From an uncultured Polaribacter sp. (lineage in GTDB: Bacteria; Bacteroidota; Bacteroidia; Flavobacteriales; Flavobacteriaceae): DNA of 64,000 nt. The notes below the pieces were generated by a model. It was given only the letters and a program-made list of their open reading frames with translations. It was not told where the DNA came from and made no database searches. Shown in pieces: positions 51,487 through 60,712 of the stretch. Numbering within the stretch: the first letter of the stretch is position 1; the number at the start of each line of letters is the position of its first letter. A program made the translations under genes and the position numbers. The stretch is from positions 62,001 to 126,000 of the forward strand of contig NZ_CANMHM010000006.1 in assembly GCF_947497695.1 (NCBI RefSeq), given 5' to 3'.

Positions 51487-53115
51487 TTACATTATTTGAA
51501 ATTCAGACATTTGTACCATAACTGCAATTAAATTTCTTAACTTATTTTCAACAGAAATTCGCATCGCTTCATCAGTTGGGTTGCTTAAAAAATTTGTGTA
51601 TTCTACTGTCCATTCAAAATCGGGTAAACCAGGAATTAAAATGTCTTTTAGAGCGTCTATCTGTTGTTGTGCAATTGGGTAATTAAATAATTGGTTAGAT
51701 AACTCAGTTATTAAAACATTTGGATTTTCTGCATTTGTAATTTTAGAAGCAATTAATAAAACGGGTACTAAAGCAGGTACTGTATATTTTTTTTCATCAA
51801 TCACTAAATCACCTCCAGTAACAATTATTCTACAATAGTCTAATCTTTTAGGTAATAAATAACTATTTATCCAACTTTTATAAAATAAAGGTTCTTGGTA
51901 ATAGGCTTTCCAACCAGCAACATCTGGATGATGGAATATAGATTGGTTTAAATCTGTAGCCGCTAAATACAAGACCAAAGCAAAACTATATTCTAAATTT
52001 ACTGAAATTTTTGGAGCTGTAACCAATAATGATTTTGTAACAGAAAACATTAAATCAATAGGACTTTTTACCATACAAAACGTGTTTTCAAAGAAATGTT
52101 CTGATGAAAGTAATGTTTTTAAAGCAGGAACGATGTCATAGTTGTTATTCCTAATTATTTCGGCCAAAGGTTCAATAACATTCGTTTCAATTTCTGTGGA
52201 TATTTCTGCACTGATAAACCATTTATAAAGTTTTCTAGTTATAAATCTAGAGCATTCATCTTGTTCAAAAATTTTATCAATTAAATCTTTGTACTCATTC
52301 TCGCCATTTTCAGAAATTACAGCATTATTAAATCGATGAGAAAGTACTTTGTCACCTTTTGTATGTCTATTATTTGTAAAATAGGCATTTAGTGTATCTG
52401 TATGAGCTAAACCTCTCGATCTCCAACCAGTTAGTACTTTAGAGATTGCTAGAACATCATCTTCTGTATAATTTGTATAATCTCCATTACCCAAAGCAAT
52501 CCCTTTTCCAATCGTAAAAAGTTCTAATAATTCTCTAGAGTAATTTTCATTTGGGGCAGCATCAGAATTTTGATTGCCACTCAAATAAATGAGCATGTTT
52601 GGGTCTACAGTTATTTGTTTTACGAGCTCTTTAAAATTTTTTAAGGAGTTGGCTCGTAAAACATTCATGTAGTAATATTCTCTGTGTGGGTTTATGTTTT
52701 CTGACACAAAATGATTGTGCCAAAAAAGAGTTAGTTTTTCTCTAATAGACATTTCTGCATCTTGCATTTGCAGAAAAGACCAAGCATATAGTGATCGATT
52801 TCTAGATCTATAAATTTTAGGTCTACTTTCACCAGCAGAAATTTCTGGATATGCAGGTGCATTTACCCAAGTCTCCCCGTAATTTGCTCCAGGGTCATTT
52901 ATTTCATCATTTCTATTGTTAGTGCCATCAAATTGATATTTTAAAGGCGGACTTGGTAAAGGTTTTTCTTCAAAAAGTTTGTTTATTGTAGCTGTTAAGC
53001 CTAATGAAACAGAAGTTTTAACCAAATCTTGTGTTACACCGAAAGAAGTTCTATTTAATAGGTGTCTTGCTTCTTTGGAAGAGAAATTACCAGAATAAGG
53101 TGCTAAATATGGCAT
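51487..53115 (-). CDS. DUF1800 domain-containing protein
   Basis: 542 residues, starting MPYLAPYSGNFSSKEARHLL. Family blocks: ARHLLNRTSFG, REKLTLFWHNHFVSE, ENYSRELLELFTIG and DVLAISKVLTGWR. DUF1800 genes sit next to DUF1501 genes across many bacterial phyla, suggesting they act as a pair; the biochemical role is unknown. No signal peptide is visible, unlike its partner. First gene of the operon, under a consensus promoter. Confidence 0.93.
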   Translation of the reverse strand: MPYLAPYSGNFSSKEARHLLNRTSFGVTQDLVKTSVSLGLTATINKLFEEKPLPSPPLKYQFDGTNNRNDEINDPGANYGETWVNAPAYPEISAGESRPKIYRSRNRSLYAWSFLQMQDAEMSIREKLTLFWHNHFVSENINPHREYYYMNVLRANSLKNFKELVKQITVDPNMLIYLSGNQNSDAAPNENYSRELLELFTIGKGIALGNGDYTNYTEDDVLAISKVLTGWRSRGLAHTDTLNAYFTNNRHTKGDKVLSHRFNNAVISENGENEYKDLIDKIFEQDECSRFITRKLYKWFISAEISTEIETNVIEPLAEIIRNNNYDIVPALKTLLSSEHFFENTFCMVKSPIDLMFSVTKSLLVTAPKISVNLEYSFALVLYLAATDLNQSIFHHPDVAGWKAYYQEPLFYKSWINSYLLPKRLDYCRIIVTGGDLVIDEKKYTVPALVPVLLIASKITNAENPNVLITELSNQLFNYPIAQQQIDALKDILIPGLPDFEWTVEYTNFLSNPTDEAMRISVENKLRNLIAVMVQMSEFQIM

Positions 53116-53155
53116 AGTTTAGTTTAAATTGATGAAAACCAATATTGTATCGTCT

Positions 53156-53186
53156 CAAATTTAATCTAAATTATTTGAAACCACAA
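53156..53186 (-). promoter_or_regulatory. Consensus promoter of the DUF1800-DUF1501-GSCFA operon
   Basis: On the minus strand, TTG (53186-53184), 20-nt spacer, TAAATTTG (53163-53156). The TTG lies inside the hairpin that follows alaS, so terminator and promoter overlap. Confidence 0.78.
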
Positions 53187-53203
53187 ATATTGATTTTGTG
53201 GTT
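53179..53203 (-). terminator. Hairpin after alaS
   Basis: AACCACAAA (53179-53187) pairs with TTTGTGGTT (53195-53203), 7-nt loop, 34 nt beyond the alaS stop. The following tract is only weakly T-rich. Confidence 0.6.
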
Positions 53204-53236
53204 GTTAGACCTTTATAATTTAAAAAGGTTTAAAGT

Positions 53237-55855
53237 TTAGACCAAATAATCTTTAGCACTTTCTAGAGCTTTTGTAATTCCTGCAGGATTTTTACCTCCA
53301 GCAGTAGCAAAGAAATTTTGTCCACCTCCACCACCGTGAATTAATTTACCCAATTCTCTCACTACTTTACCAGCATCATAACCACGTTCATTTGCTAATT
53401 CTTTAGAAATATAACAAGTTAACATTGCTTTTTCTTTGGATGGAGCAGCACCAAATAATAAAAATAAATTCTGATGCTCTTTTCCAATTTCAAAAGCAAG
53501 GTTTTTTATTCCATTTGGGTCTAAATCTATTTTGGTTGCTAAAAACTGAACACCATTTATTTGTTGTAGTTGGTTTTTTAATTCACTAGATAAATTTTTA
53601 GCTTTATCTCTTAACAATTGTTCAACTTGTTTTTGTAATGCAGTATTATCCTCTTGTAGTTTTTGTACAGCTTTTACAGGTTCTTTAGCGTTGTTTAGTA
53701 AGTCTTTAATTTCAAATAAAGTTTTATTGTTTTCTGAGTAGAAATCTTTAACAGCATCATTTGTTATGGCTTCAATTCTTCTAATTCCTGATGCTACAGC
53801 ACCTTCAGATTTGATTTTAAAATGCCAAATATCGCCAGTGTTTTTTACATGTGTTCCGCCACAAAGTTCAATAGATTTACCGAATTTTATGGCTCTTACT
53901 GTATCGCCATATTTTTCTCCAAATAAAGCCATTGCTCCATCTGCAATTGCTTTTTCCATAGTGATATTTCTATTTTCTTCTAGAGCAAGTTTCCCTGCGA
54001 TTCTTGCATTTACAAAATTTTCTATATCACGTAATTCATCTACAGTTAATTTAGAAAAGTGTGAAAAATCAAAACGTAAATACTTAGAATGTACGGCAGA
54101 TCCTTTTTGCTCAACATGTGTTCCTAGAATTTCTCTTAATGCTTGGTGTAAAAGATGGGTTGCTGTGTGGTTGCATTCAGTTCTGTTACGTTGTTTTTTA
54201 TCTACTACCGCTTTAAAATTTTCATTTAAATGTTTGGGTAAGTTTTTTGTAAAATGTATGATAACATTGTTTTCTTTCTTGGTATCTAAGATATATAAAA
54301 CATCTCCTTGTATAGTTTCTAAATATCCTTTATCACCAACTTGTCCTCCACCTTCTGGGTAAAAAGGAGTTAAGTTAAAAACGAGCTGATACATTTCTCC
54401 GTCTTTTTTAGACGTTACTTTTCTGTATCTTGTAATTTTTACATTTGCCTCTAAAGTATCATAACCAATAAATTCTTGCACAGAATCATCAACTAAAATA
54501 ATCCAGTCTTCTGTTGATGTTTCACTGGCAGCTCTAGATCTGTTTTTTTGTTTTTGAAGTTTGTCTTGAAACCCTTTTTCATCTAAAGTATATCCCTTTT
54601 CAGATAAAATTAAGGCAGTTAAATCAACAGGAAATCCAAAAGTATCAAACAATTCAAATACTTTTTCGCCAGAAATTTCTTTTGATTTTGAAGATGAAAT
54701 AATGCCATCCAATAGTAATAAACCTTGGTCTAAAGTTCTTAAAAATGAAGTTTCTTCTTCTCTAATAACGTTTTCAATTAATTGTTTTTGTACTTTTAAT
54801 TCAGGGAAAGCATTGCCCATTTTTTTACTTAAAACATCAACCAATCTATAAATAAAAGGTTCTTTTTTGTTTAAAAAGGTAAAACCATAACGAACTGCTC
54901 TTCTTAAAATCCTTCTAATCACATAGCCTGCTCCTGTATTGCTTGGTAATTGTCCATCAGCAATAGAAAAAGCGACAGCTCTAACATGATCAGATATTAC
55001 ACGAGTAGCTATATCTTGTTCTAATTTTTTACCATATTTTACATTGGTAATTGTTTCTATTTCTCTAATTAGTGGGGTAAAAACATCAGTATCATAATTA
55101 GATTGCACGTTTTGTAAAACCATACACAAACGTTCAAAACCCATTCCTGTATCAATATGCTTATTTGGTAAATCTATTAGTTTTCCATTGGCTTTACGAT
55201 TGTATTGCATAAAAACAAGGTTCCATATTTCCACAACATGAGGGTGGTCTTCATTAATCAAAGTACGTCCGTCAATTTTTGCTTTTTCTTCTGCAGAACG
55301 AATATCAACATGAATTTCAGAACAAGGTCCACAAGGTCCTTGATCTCCCATTTCCCAAAAATTATCTTTTTTATTTCCTTTTAAAATTCGGTCTTCAGGA
55401 ATCAGTTTTTTCCAGATGTCAAAAGCTTCAGTGTCCATTTTTAAATTGTCAGCATCTTCAGAGCCTTCAAAAACGGTTACATATAAAATATCTTTGTCAA
55501 TTTTGTATACCTCAGTCAATAATTCCCAAGCCCAAGCAATTGCTTCTTCTTTAAAATAATCGCCAAAAGACCAATTGCCCAACATTTCAAATAACGTATG
55601 ATGATAGGTGTCATAACCAACTTCCTCTAAATCGTTATGTTTACCAGAAACACGTAAACATTTTTGAGAATCTGATATTCTATTCTTTTTTGGAACTCCG
55701 TTGCCTAAAAAATATTCTTTAAAAGGTGCCATTCCAGAATTAACAAATAGTAAAGTTGGATCATCTTTTGTAACCATAGGAGAAGAAGGAACAATTAGAT
55801 GTTCTTTTTCTTTAAAAAAGTTTAAAAATGTAGCACGTACGTCTTGTGATTTCAT
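53237..55855 (-). CDS. alaS: Alanine-tRNA ligase
   Basis: 872 residues, full length. Charges tRNA-Ala and edits mischarged Ser/Gly. Class II catalytic core in the first ~400 residues ([20 protein letters not shown], then the [23 protein letters not shown] block). Editing-domain zinc ligands His563 and His567 in HTATH, and Cys665 and His669 in CGGTH. The C-terminal C-Ala domain ends in [16 protein letters not shown]. No -7 consensus was found in the gap upstream; a perfect palindrome lies at 55927-55944. Confidence 0.97.
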   Translation of the reverse strand: MKSQDVRATFLNFFKEKEHLIVPSSPMVTKDDPTLLFVNSGMAPFKEYFLGNGVPKKNRISDSQKCLRVSGKHNDLEEVGYDTYHHTLFEMLGNWSFGDYFKEEAIAWAWELLTEVYKIDKDILYVTVFEGSEDADNLKMDTEAFDIWKKLIPEDRILKGNKKDNFWEMGDQGPCGPCSEIHVDIRSAEEKAKIDGRTLINEDHPHVVEIWNLVFMQYNRKANGKLIDLPNKHIDTGMGFERLCMVLQNVQSNYDTDVFTPLIREIETITNVKYGKKLEQDIATRVISDHVRAVAFSIADGQLPSNTGAGYVIRRILRRAVRYGFTFLNKKEPFIYRLVDVLSKKMGNAFPELKVQKQLIENVIREEETSFLRTLDQGLLLLDGIISSSKSKEISGEKVFELFDTFGFPVDLTALILSEKGYTLDEKGFQDKLQKQKNRSRAASETSTEDWIILVDDSVQEFIGYDTLEANVKITRYRKVTSKKDGEMYQLVFNLTPFYPEGGGQVGDKGYLETIQGDVLYILDTKKENNVIIHFTKNLPKHLNENFKAVVDKKQRNRTECNHTATHLLHQALREILGTHVEQKGSAVHSKYLRFDFSHFSKLTVDELRDIENFVNARIAGKLALEENRNITMEKAIADGAMALFGEKYGDTVRAIKFGKSIELCGGTHVKNTGDIWHFKIKSEGAVASGIRRIEAITNDAVKDFYSENNKTLFEIKDLLNNAKEPVKAVQKLQEDNTALQKQVEQLLRDKAKNLSSELKNQLQQINGVQFLATKIDLDPNGIKNLAFEIGKEHQNLFLLFGAAPSKEKAMLTCYISKELANERGYDAGKVVRELGKLIHGGGGGQNFFATAGGKNPAGITKALESAKDYLV

Positions 55856-55926
55856 AGAATAGTGGTTTCCAACAAGGTTGAATTATGTTAAATTATTTTT
55901 AAAAAGAACTGCTAAAAAAAAGACAG

Positions 55927-55949
55927 TTACAAAACATTTTGTAAATTTG
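55927..55949 (+). promoter_or_regulatory. -7 box of the M23 peptidase gene overlapped by a palindrome
   Basis: TAAATTTG (55942-55949) fits TAnnTTTG, 57 nt before ATG 56007. An 18-bp perfect palindrome (TTACAAAA-CA-TTTTGTAA, 55927-55944) overlaps its first three bases and could be a repressor site for one or both divergent genes. Confidence 0.5.
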
Positions 55950-56006
55950 AGAGCTACCAAATATAATACACTCATTTAAGAGCACAAAAATAATATAATT
56001 CCCATT

Positions 56007-56975
56007 ATGGCAAAAGTAAAATATTATTACGATGCAGACACTCTTTCTTACAGGAAAATTACTGTAAATAAAGGTGATTATTATAAGAAAACTGTTTTCG
56101 GAATTTTAGCTGTTTTTTTAACGGCATTGATAGGTTTTATTGTTTTTAGTCAGTTTATTATGTCACCCACAGAACGTGCACAAAAACGAGAGTTAGAAAA
56201 CTTAAAATTGCATTATGAGTTACTCTCTAGACGAATGCAAGAAGGAGCATCAATTTTAGCAGAACTTCAAGAGCGAGATAATAATATTTACCGAATTTAT
56301 TTTGAAGCAAATCCAATACCTGATGAACAAAGAAAAGCAGGTTTTGGGGGCGTAAATAGGTATCAATACTTAGATGGTTTTGAGAACTCAACCATGATTA
56401 CAAAACTAACAAAAGATATTGATGTACTTTCTAAACAATTGGTTGTACAGTCTAAATCTTTAGATGAAATAGTTGCACTAGCCAAAGAAAAAGAAAAAAT
56501 GTTAGCTTCTATACCTGCAATTTTACCAGTTGAGTTAAAAGATTTAACAAGAATGGCATCTGGATTTAGTATGAGAATGCACCCCATTTTAAAAATTAGA
56601 AAATTTCATAAAGGAATGGATTTTACAGCAGCAATTGGAACACCAATTTATGCTTCTGGAAACGGAACTGTTACAAGAGCAGAAAGAAGTGCCACTTATG
56701 GAAATGTTGTTTATATTGATCATGGTTATGGATATAAAACTATTTATGCCCACATGAGTAGGATGAAAGCTAGAAAAGGAAGCAAAGTAAAACGTGGAGA
56801 CTTAATTGGATATGTTGGTAATACAGGTAGATCTGTTTCTTCTCATTTACATTATGAAGTTCATAAAAATGGCAGAGCTGTTAACCCTATCAATTTCTAT
56901 TATGGCGATTTAACTCCAGAAGAGTTTGCAGCAATGCAGAAGGCCTCTGAAGAAGAAGGGCAGTCTTATGACTAA
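56007..56975 (+). CDS. M23 family metallopeptidase (membrane-anchored)
   Basis: 322 residues. One TM helix (about 30-50), a coiled-coil region (about 55-165) and a C-terminal LytM/M23 domain with zinc ligands His201 and Asp205 (HKGMD), His249 (YAHMS) and His280/His282 (HLHYE). All catalytic positions are present, so it should be an active peptidoglycan endopeptidase working in cell-wall growth or division. It resembles the coiled-coil M23 proteins of Bacteroidota. Divergent from alaS; MerR follows downstream. Confidence 0.94.
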   Translation: MAKVKYYYDADTLSYRKITVNKGDYYKKTVFGILAVFLTALIGFIVFSQFIMSPTERAQKRELENLKLHYELLSRRMQEGASILAELQERDNNIYRIYFEANPIPDEQRKAGFGGVNRYQYLDGFENSTMITKLTKDIDVLSKQLVVQSKSLDEIVALAKEKEKMLASIPAILPVELKDLTRMASGFSMRMHPILKIRKFHKGMDFTAAIGTPIYASGNGTVTRAERSATYGNVVYIDHGYGYKTIYAHMSRMKARKGSKVKRGDLIGYVGNTGRSVSSHLHYEVHKNGRAVNPINFYYGDLTPEEFAAMQKASEEEGQSYD

Positions 56976-57013
56976 TAAATTTGTGTAATTGTTTAATTGT
57001 TGAATCGTATTTG

Positions 57014-57058
57014 CAATTACACAATTACACAATTACACAATTACACAATTATACAATT
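57014..57058 (+). repeat. 8-bp tandem repeat abutting the MerR start codon
   Basis: Four perfect CAATTACA octamers, one CAATTATA, then CAATT, running into ATG 57059. An upstream word TGTGTAATTG (from 56982) is complementary to the repeat, so a hairpin with the array is possible. Confidence 0.92.
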
Positions 57059-57388
57059 ATGTATGTAGATTTACCAGAAAAGAGGTATTACAAAATAGGC
57101 GAAGTTGCAAAGGCATTTGACGTAAATACATCTTTGGTACGTTTTTGGGAAAAAGAGTTTGACATTATCAAACCAAAAAAAAATGCAAAAGGAAATCGTT
57201 TGTTTACACAAGAGGATGTTAAAAACTTTAAATTAATATTTAATCTAGTAAAAGAAAGAGGTTTTACTTTGGATGGTGCAAAACAAAAATTAAAAGAAAA
57301 CCCAGAAACTACTGTTAGTAATTTTGATATTATCAGCAGATTAGAAGTAGTAAAGGCAGAATTGAATAAAATTAAAGATCAACTCTAA
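57059..57388 (+). CDS. MerR family transcriptional regulator
   Basis: 109 residues from MYVDLPEKRYYKIG; an in-frame upstream TTG (56981) would translate the tandem repeat and is rejected. Winged helix-turn-helix with YYKIGEVAKAFDVNTSLVRFWEKEF and NRLFTQEDVKNFKLI, then a dimerising helix. No metal- or drug-binding C-terminal domain, so it is the small type seen downstream of M23 peptidase genes in Flavobacteriaceae. Targets unknown. Confidence 0.92.
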   Translation: MYVDLPEKRYYKIGEVAKAFDVNTSLVRFWEKEFDIIKPKKNAKGNRLFTQEDVKNFKLIFNLVKERGFTLDGAKQKLKENPETTVSNFDIISRLEVVKAELNKIKDQL

Positions 57389-57507
57389 TATTTTTTCTAA
57401 TATAGTCTCTAATTACAGGATAGGTAACAATATCTTTTATATTCTCAACAATATTGGGTACTATTGTATAACAAAAATCAATCAATCAAAACTTAAAATT
57501 TAGAATC

Positions 57508-58116
57508 ATGAGTAAAAAAGTAATTTACATTATAGCTATTTTAGTGTTTGGCTACGTTATTTACAATTTCGGAAAAGGATTTAATAACACAGCAGTTGTT
57601 TTACAAGAAGATGCAAAAACAACTTGGTCTAATGTAGAAAGTTCTTACCAACGTAGAAACGATTTAATTGGCAATTTGGTAAAAACAGTTCAAGGAGCAG
57701 CAGATTTTGAAAAAGAAACTTTAACAGATGTAATTAATGCAAGGGCAAAAGCAACCTCTGTAAATATTAATGCAGGAGATTTAACACCAGAAAAAATGGC
57801 TCAGTTTCAACAAGCTCAAGCTGGTATGAGTGGAGCATTATCTAAATTATTAGTTTCTGTAGAACGTTATCCTGATTTAAAAGCAAATGCTAATTTCTTA
57901 GAATTACAAAGTCAATTAGAAGGTACAGAAAATAGAATTAATGTTGCTAGAGATCGTTTTAATGAAGGTGTAAATAAGTATAACAAACATATAAAAGTCT
58001 TTCCAAATTCTTTGTTAGCAGGTTTGTTTAATTTTGATGAAATGAATCGTTATAAAGCAAATGCTGGTTCTGAAAATGCACCAGATGTTAATTTCGATTT
58101 CAAAAATAAAAACTAA
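57508..58116 (+). CDS. lemA: LemA family protein
   Basis: 202 residues. One N-terminal TM helix (about 4-20), then the LemA helical domain with ESSYQRRNDLIGNLVKTVQG, FLELQSQLEGTENRINVARD and FNEGVNKYN. The domain lies on the extracytoplasmic side by family topology. First of three genes with the two TPM proteins; the LemA-TPM trio is widespread and thought to act in the envelope, but its function is not established. Confidence 0.95.
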   Translation: MSKKVIYIIAILVFGYVIYNFGKGFNNTAVVLQEDAKTTWSNVESSYQRRNDLIGNLVKTVQGAADFEKETLTDVINARAKATSVNINAGDLTPEKMAQFQQAQAGMSGALSKLLVSVERYPDLKANANFLELQSQLEGTENRINVARDRFNEGVNKYNKHIKVFPNSLLAGLFNFDEMNRYKANAGSENAPDVNFDFKNKN

Positions 58117-58121
58117 TATAA

Positions 58122-58556
58122 ATGTCTAAAGTAGAAGCATTTCTTTCTCCTGAAGAAGAACAAGAAATTATTTCTGCGATTAGAGTTGCAGAAAAAAATA
58201 CTTCTGGCGAAATACGCGTTCATATTGAAGCTCATTCAGAGAAAAATCATAATGAACGTGCCTTAGAAGTATTTTATCTGTTAAAAATGAACAATACAAA
58301 AGATCAAAATGGCGTATTGATTTATGTTGCTGTAAAAGATAAAAAGTTTGTTATTTATGGCGATAAAGGAATCAATGAAGTTGTTTCTAAAGATTTTTGG
58401 GATGCTACCAAAGATGTAATACAAAATCATTTTAAAGAAGGTAATTTTAAACAAGGAATTGTTGATGGAATTTTAAAAGCAGGAGAAGAACTACAAAGTC
58501 ATTTTCCTTGGCAAACTGATGATGAAAATGAACTTTCTAATGAAATTTCTAAATAA
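58122..58556 (+). CDS. TPM domain-containing protein (soluble)
   Basis: 144 residues, TPM domain without signal peptide or TM segment: FLSPEEEQEIISAIRVAEKN, TSGEIRVHIEAHS, KDQNGVLIYVAVKDKKFVIYGD. 5 nt after lemA, and its stop overlaps the next start (TAATG). TPM domains occur in photosystem repair and envelope stress; role here unknown. Confidence 0.92.
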   Translation: MSKVEAFLSPEEEQEIISAIRVAEKNTSGEIRVHIEAHSEKNHNERALEVFYLLKMNNTKDQNGVLIYVAVKDKKFVIYGDKGINEVVSKDFWDATKDVIQNHFKEGNFKQGIVDGILKAGEELQSHFPWQTDDENELSNEISK

Positions 58557-59395
58557 TGATGATTAGTAAGCAGTTTTCAATAAGCAGTTTTCCGTCAGCA
58601 ATTTTATCAAAAAAATTGTTGTTAATTTTTGTATTTGTACTTTCTTTAAACTCCTTTTCTCAAGGCTATACAATTCCTGAAAAACCAAAATTTCAAACGA
58701 GTGTTTATGACTATATTGAGTTATTAACACCCTACCAAAAAACGACTTTAGAAAACAAATTAGTTCGATATTCAGACACAACATCCACACAAATTGTAGT
58801 GGCTATTATTGCTTCTACTCAAGGAGAAAATATTGCTTATTTAGCTGCGAATTGGGGCGAAAAATGGGGTATTGGACAAGCTAAAGAAGATAATGGTGTT
58901 TTAATGCTATTGGCAAAAAACGACAGAAAAATAACCATACAAACAGGGAAAGGTACAGAACACTTATTAACAGATTTTCAATCGAAAAGAATTATTGAAA
59001 GAGTCATTATTCCTGAGTTTAAAAAAGGAGATTATTATAGCGGATTAAACAAAGGTTCAGATTATATATTTAAAACTTTAAACGGAGAATTTAAAGGAAC
59101 ACGTAAAGTGAAATCAGAAGGTTTTGATCCAGGAATTATTATTTTTATCATTATAGTTTTCATCATTTTTATTTTAATTTCTAGAGGAAATAAAAATAAC
59201 GGAAGTAGAGGTAAACGTTTTAGTAGCGGTTCTATTTTAGATACCATTATTTTAAGCAATGCTGGTAGACGTGGAGGAAGTTTTGGTGGTGGTTTTGGTT
59301 CTTCTGGAGGAGGTTTTGGAGGTTCTTCTGGTGGTTTTGGAGGTGGCTTTGGAGGAGGAAGCTTTGGTGGTGGAGGAGCTTCTGGAGGTTGGTAA
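58556..59395 (+). CDS. TPM domain protein with Gly-rich tail (YgcG family)
   Basis: 279 residues. Signal peptide (about 18-35, ending LNSFSQ), extracytoplasmic TPM domain (about 45-170; LVRYSDTTSTQIVVAIIAS, WGIGQAKEDNGVLMLLAKND), a TM helix (about 190-207) and a C-terminal stretch of Gly, Ser and Phe (GGSFGGGFGSSGGG). This is the usual YgcG layout. Two adjacent ATGs (58556, 58559) make the exact start uncertain; the overlap with the previous stop argues for 58556. Confidence 0.92.
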   Translation: MMISKQFSISSFPSAILSKKLLLIFVFVLSLNSFSQGYTIPEKPKFQTSVYDYIELLTPYQKTTLENKLVRYSDTTSTQIVVAIIASTQGENIAYLAANWGEKWGIGQAKEDNGVLMLLAKNDRKITIQTGKGTEHLLTDFQSKRIIERVIIPEFKKGDYYSGLNKGSDYIFKTLNGEFKGTRKVKSEGFDPGIIIFIIIVFIIFILISRGNKNNGSRGKRFSSGSILDTIILSNAGRRGGSFGGGFGSSGGGFGGSSGGFGGGFGGGSFGGGGASGGW

Positions 59396-59435
59396 ACTCT
59401 ATTTTTCTATAAAAATAAATAGATAAACATAAAAT

Positions 59436-59468
59436 AAACCCTTCAGATTTTTATTCTGAAGGGTTTTT
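59436..59468 (+). terminator. Terminator of the lemA-TPM operon
   Basis: A perfect 12-bp stem (59436-59447 with 59455-59466), 7-nt loop, T tract. Ends 13 nt before the next ATG. Confidence 0.88.
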
Positions 59469-59481
59469 AATATATTTAAAA

Positions 59482-60330
59482 ATGATAAAAAAAATAGCGG
59501 TTATTTTCAGTTTCTTATTGTGTGTTAGTTGTCAAAATTTTGGGAAGCTACAATTAATTGCTAGTTTACCTAATGACTTAGAAGAAGTTTCAGGGACAGA
59601 AATAGTTGCTAAATCTGATTTAATTTGGATGCTAAATGACAGTGGAAATAAATCAAAAATATATGGAGTTACCCAAAAAGGTAAAATTAAAAAAGAGTTA
59701 ACAATAAAAGCAAAAAATAACGATTGGGAAGATTTAACATCTGATGATAAAGGAAATATTTATATTGGCGATTTTGGAAATAATGAATGTAAAAGAAAAA
59801 ACCTTGTTATTTTAAAAGTGAAGCATAAAGATGTATCAAAATCTAAAAAGATAGCAGTAGATAAAATTAAGTTTTATTACCCAAATCAAACAAAATTTCC
59901 TCCTAAAAAGAAGCAGTATTATTATGATGCAGAATCATTTTTCTATTTTAATAACTTCTTTTATATTTTTACTAAAAGTAGGGTTAAAAGTAAATTCGGT
60001 AAAACATCATTGTATAAAATTCCTGCTGTAAAAGGGAATCATAAAGCAGTGTTTATATCAGAATTTAATCATTGTAAAGAAATGGATTGTTGGATTACTT
60101 CTGCAGATATTTCTCAAGATGGTAGTAAAGTAGCTTTGCTTTCTCCTTCATCTGTTCTTGTTTTTTCTGATTATAAAAATGACGATTTTTTATCAGGAAA
60201 AGTAACAGAAATCACTTTAAATCATACTTCTCAAAAAGAAGGAATTACATTTAAAACCAATGATGTTTTACTAATTACAGATGAAAAAGCTCATGGAGTT
60301 GGAGGTAATTTTTATGAGTTGAAGATTTAA
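59482..60330 (+). CDS. Beta-propeller-like lipoprotein
   Basis: 282 residues. Lipobox Cys18 (LCVSC, followed by QNFGK). Repeated short beta-strand units (IYGVTQKGKIKKEL, NDWEDLTSDDKGNIYIGDFG, WITSADISQDGSKVALLSPS) suggest a propeller like SdiA-regulated or phytase-like lipoproteins. NDWEDL followed by GNIYIGD is a recurrent pairing in that group. No catalytic site evident. It starts right after the terminator of the TPM operon, so needs its own promoter, which I cannot see. Confidence 0.78.
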   Translation: MIKKIAVIFSFLLCVSCQNFGKLQLIASLPNDLEEVSGTEIVAKSDLIWMLNDSGNKSKIYGVTQKGKIKKELTIKAKNNDWEDLTSDDKGNIYIGDFGNNECKRKNLVILKVKHKDVSKSKKIAVDKIKFYYPNQTKFPPKKKQYYYDAESFFYFNNFFYIFTKSRVKSKFGKTSLYKIPAVKGNHKAVFISEFNHCKEMDCWITSADISQDGSKVALLSPSSVLVFSDYKNDDFLSGKVTEITLNHTSQKEGITFKTNDVLLITDEKAHGVGGNFYELKI

Positions 60331-60707
60331 AGACTTGCAAATTTATAAATTAACAAACCCCAACCTAAAACCAAAAGCAAACCTCCCAAAGGTGTAATTG
60401 GTCCTAAAAACTTCATTTTTTTGTTATTTGCAGATGAAATAACCAATCCATAAATAGAAAATGAAAACAGAATTATCCCTACAATAAATACATAGATAAT
60501 ATAATTGTTAATTGCAGTTAGAGAGTTGAATTGAGACCCAAAAACTAGCAACACTATAGCATGATACATTTGATATTTTACACCAGTTTCAAAACTTTGT
60601 AATTGCTCTTTAGATAATTTTTTCTTTAAAAGATGTGCCCCAAATGCACCAAAAATTACAGCGGTTAAACCAAAAATTGCTCCTGAAATTAATGCTATTT
60701 TATCCAT
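60327..60707 (-). CDS. DUF423 family membrane protein
   Basis: 126 residues with four TM helices and the N-terminal FGAFGAHLLKK block of DUF423/YgdD-like proteins, plus GPITPLGGLLLVLGWGLL. Function unknown. 5 nt downstream of the barrel-fusion gene, so probably co-transcribed. Stop codons of this gene and the convergent lipoprotein gene share TTAA. Confidence 0.92.
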   Translation of the reverse strand: MDKIALISGAIFGLTAVIFGAFGAHLLKKKLSKEQLQSFETGVKYQMYHAIVLLVFGSQFNSLTAINNYIIYVFIVGIILFSFSIYGLVISSANNKKMKFLGPITPLGGLLLVLGWGLLIYKFASL

Positions 60708-60712
60708 TTTTT

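Noticed and set aside
53766-54362. 198-codon open frame on the plus strand inside alaS
   Set aside because: Antisense to a full-length, well-conserved alaS; low-complexity Ser/Phe/Leu-rich product without domain signals. It arises from codon bias of the opposite strand.
56981-57058. Upstream TTG start of the MerR gene
   Set aside because: It would translate the tandem octamers; the MerR fold starts at ATG 57059.
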